Below, one piece after another: positions 31,935 to 32,584 of a DNA stretch of 32,584 bases. Location: the NCBI GenBank assembly GCA_002633005.1, contig NMRA01000831.1, positions 83,078 through 115,661 of the forward strand, in the 5' to 3' direction. Source of the stretch: Phoronis australis (taxonomy: Eukaryota > Phoronida > Phoronidae). Both the position numbers and the translations under genes were made by a program. Under the pieces are notes generated by a model. The model saw nothing but the letters and a program-made list of their open reading frames with translations, searched no databases and was not told the DNA's origin. The number at the start of each line of letters is the position of its first letter. Position 1 is the first letter of the stretch.

Positions 31935-32044
31935 TTGAAGAAAACCCAGGAACAACAGTACACTGCGCTTACACGCGCAGAGTAATAAAATTGAAGAAAA
32001 CCCAGGAACAACAGTACTCTGCGCTTACCCGCGCAGAGTAATAA
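31935..32044 (+). repeat. Two 56-bp repeats, each with a hairpin
   Basis: TTGAAGAAAACCCAGGAACA begins at 31935 and 31991, a period of 56 bp. Each unit ends with an inverted repeat of 10-bp arms and a 6-nt loop. The second (32015-32040) is perfect, TACTCTGCGC/GCGCAGAGTA with loop TTACCC. The first (31959-31984) has one mismatch (TACACTGCGC). A degraded relative, ACTCTGCGCGTGCGTATTAC, follows the palindrome at the start of each higher-order unit (28350, 29536, 30717), so this hairpin is probably part of the array's founding element. Confidence 0.85.
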
Positions 32045-32584
32045 TTTTAAAAAAGCTGCCGATGGATGTACAAATAGAGAAGACAGAGCTAAGTCGTTCT
32101 GTCACATCCATTCAACAAGTTCAATTTAATGGGGCTATTCGGAAAATCTACAATAACTAGAGGGCGTGCGTGTACTAGTGGTGATAGATTAACAGCCTCG
32201 ATTTCGCGAGCCCTTTAAATACATGGTGAAATGGCTTGCAGCCGTGCCAACTAAATCTGAGATTACGTAAAAAGGGTGCTTCTATGAGAGGAAGTAAGCA
32301 CGACCTCATACAAAGGTAAGGTTTGTGATTATTTTTATGATTATTCCATGATTATTCTACCGATGCCTGTTAACTGAGGCACTCGCCAATGTCGACTTCG
32401 CGGCAGTCAGTGGCCAGCCAGAGTCTGGTTAATCTTTGAATGTTGTGATATGTGATACGATACTTGACGTAGCAATCGGGATCTTTCGTACATCAAAGCA
32501 TTATTATTGTTTGGAATGATTTCTAAAAGTTTATCAGTGATAGTTACATCAATCAATGCTGAATGTTTATGCTGTCAACTCGAT
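32045..32584. other. Stretch with no supported gene
   Basis: No open frame with a recognisable motif and no repeat beyond a few short A-runs was seen. If the DED gene at 27579 extends rightward, this is still intron or an unrecognised exon. Confidence 0.3.

Overview
The window looks like a stretch of an invertebrate animal genome, probably a marine species. Coding signal is sparse, exon-like segments end at canonical splice donors, two segments encode death-effector-domain (DED) folds (a metazoan apoptosis module), and the rest is dense with Ty3/Gypsy, CR1/L2-like, mariner, hAT-like and MITE sequence. I cannot name the species. No rRNA, tRNA or CRISPR array was recognised.

Left part (1-9.7 kb): a 59-bp tandem repeat near 1.1 kb, a 5'-truncated CR1/L2-type LINE tail, a DED exon on the minus strand (3370-3677), a broken mariner transposase, a dispersed ~190-bp repeat, and a minus-strand open reading frame of unknown family whose C-terminal part is split by a MITE (8366-8635). 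A hAT-like non-autonomous element follows at 9147-9644.

Middle (9.7-21.5 kb): a perfect 21-bp inverted repeat, a ~1.3-kb segment duplicated in tandem (11.69-14.3 kb), and then the largest structure in the window. This is a 7033-bp transposable element (14420-21452) with terminal inverted repeats, a perfect 8-bp target duplication TGCTTTTG, and two long sub-terminal arrays of ~185-bp repeats facing each other. A second, hAT-like element of 2.1 kb (16368-18503) sits inside it.

Right part (21.5-32.6 kb): a degenerate Ty3/Gypsy RNase H to integrase-start fragment on the minus strand (22.39-23.25 kb) and a second, plus-strand Ty3/Gypsy gag-pol relic (24.36-26.99 kb). The relic is interrupted by a second copy of the same MITE, again with a CTG target duplication. 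Removing the MITE plus one CTG rejoins the reading frame across both insertion sites. A plus-strand DED first coding exon lies at 27579-27861, with a TATA box 167 bp before its ATG. It is followed by a 3.6-kb higher-order tandem array (28.3-31.9 kb) rich in TGACC half-sites, including four exact DR1 nuclear-receptor sites, and then two 56-bp hairpin repeats.

The host gene content is therefore two DED exons on opposite strands and one unidentified exon. Everything else is mobile or repetitive DNA, much of it nested, which gives a relative insertion order.
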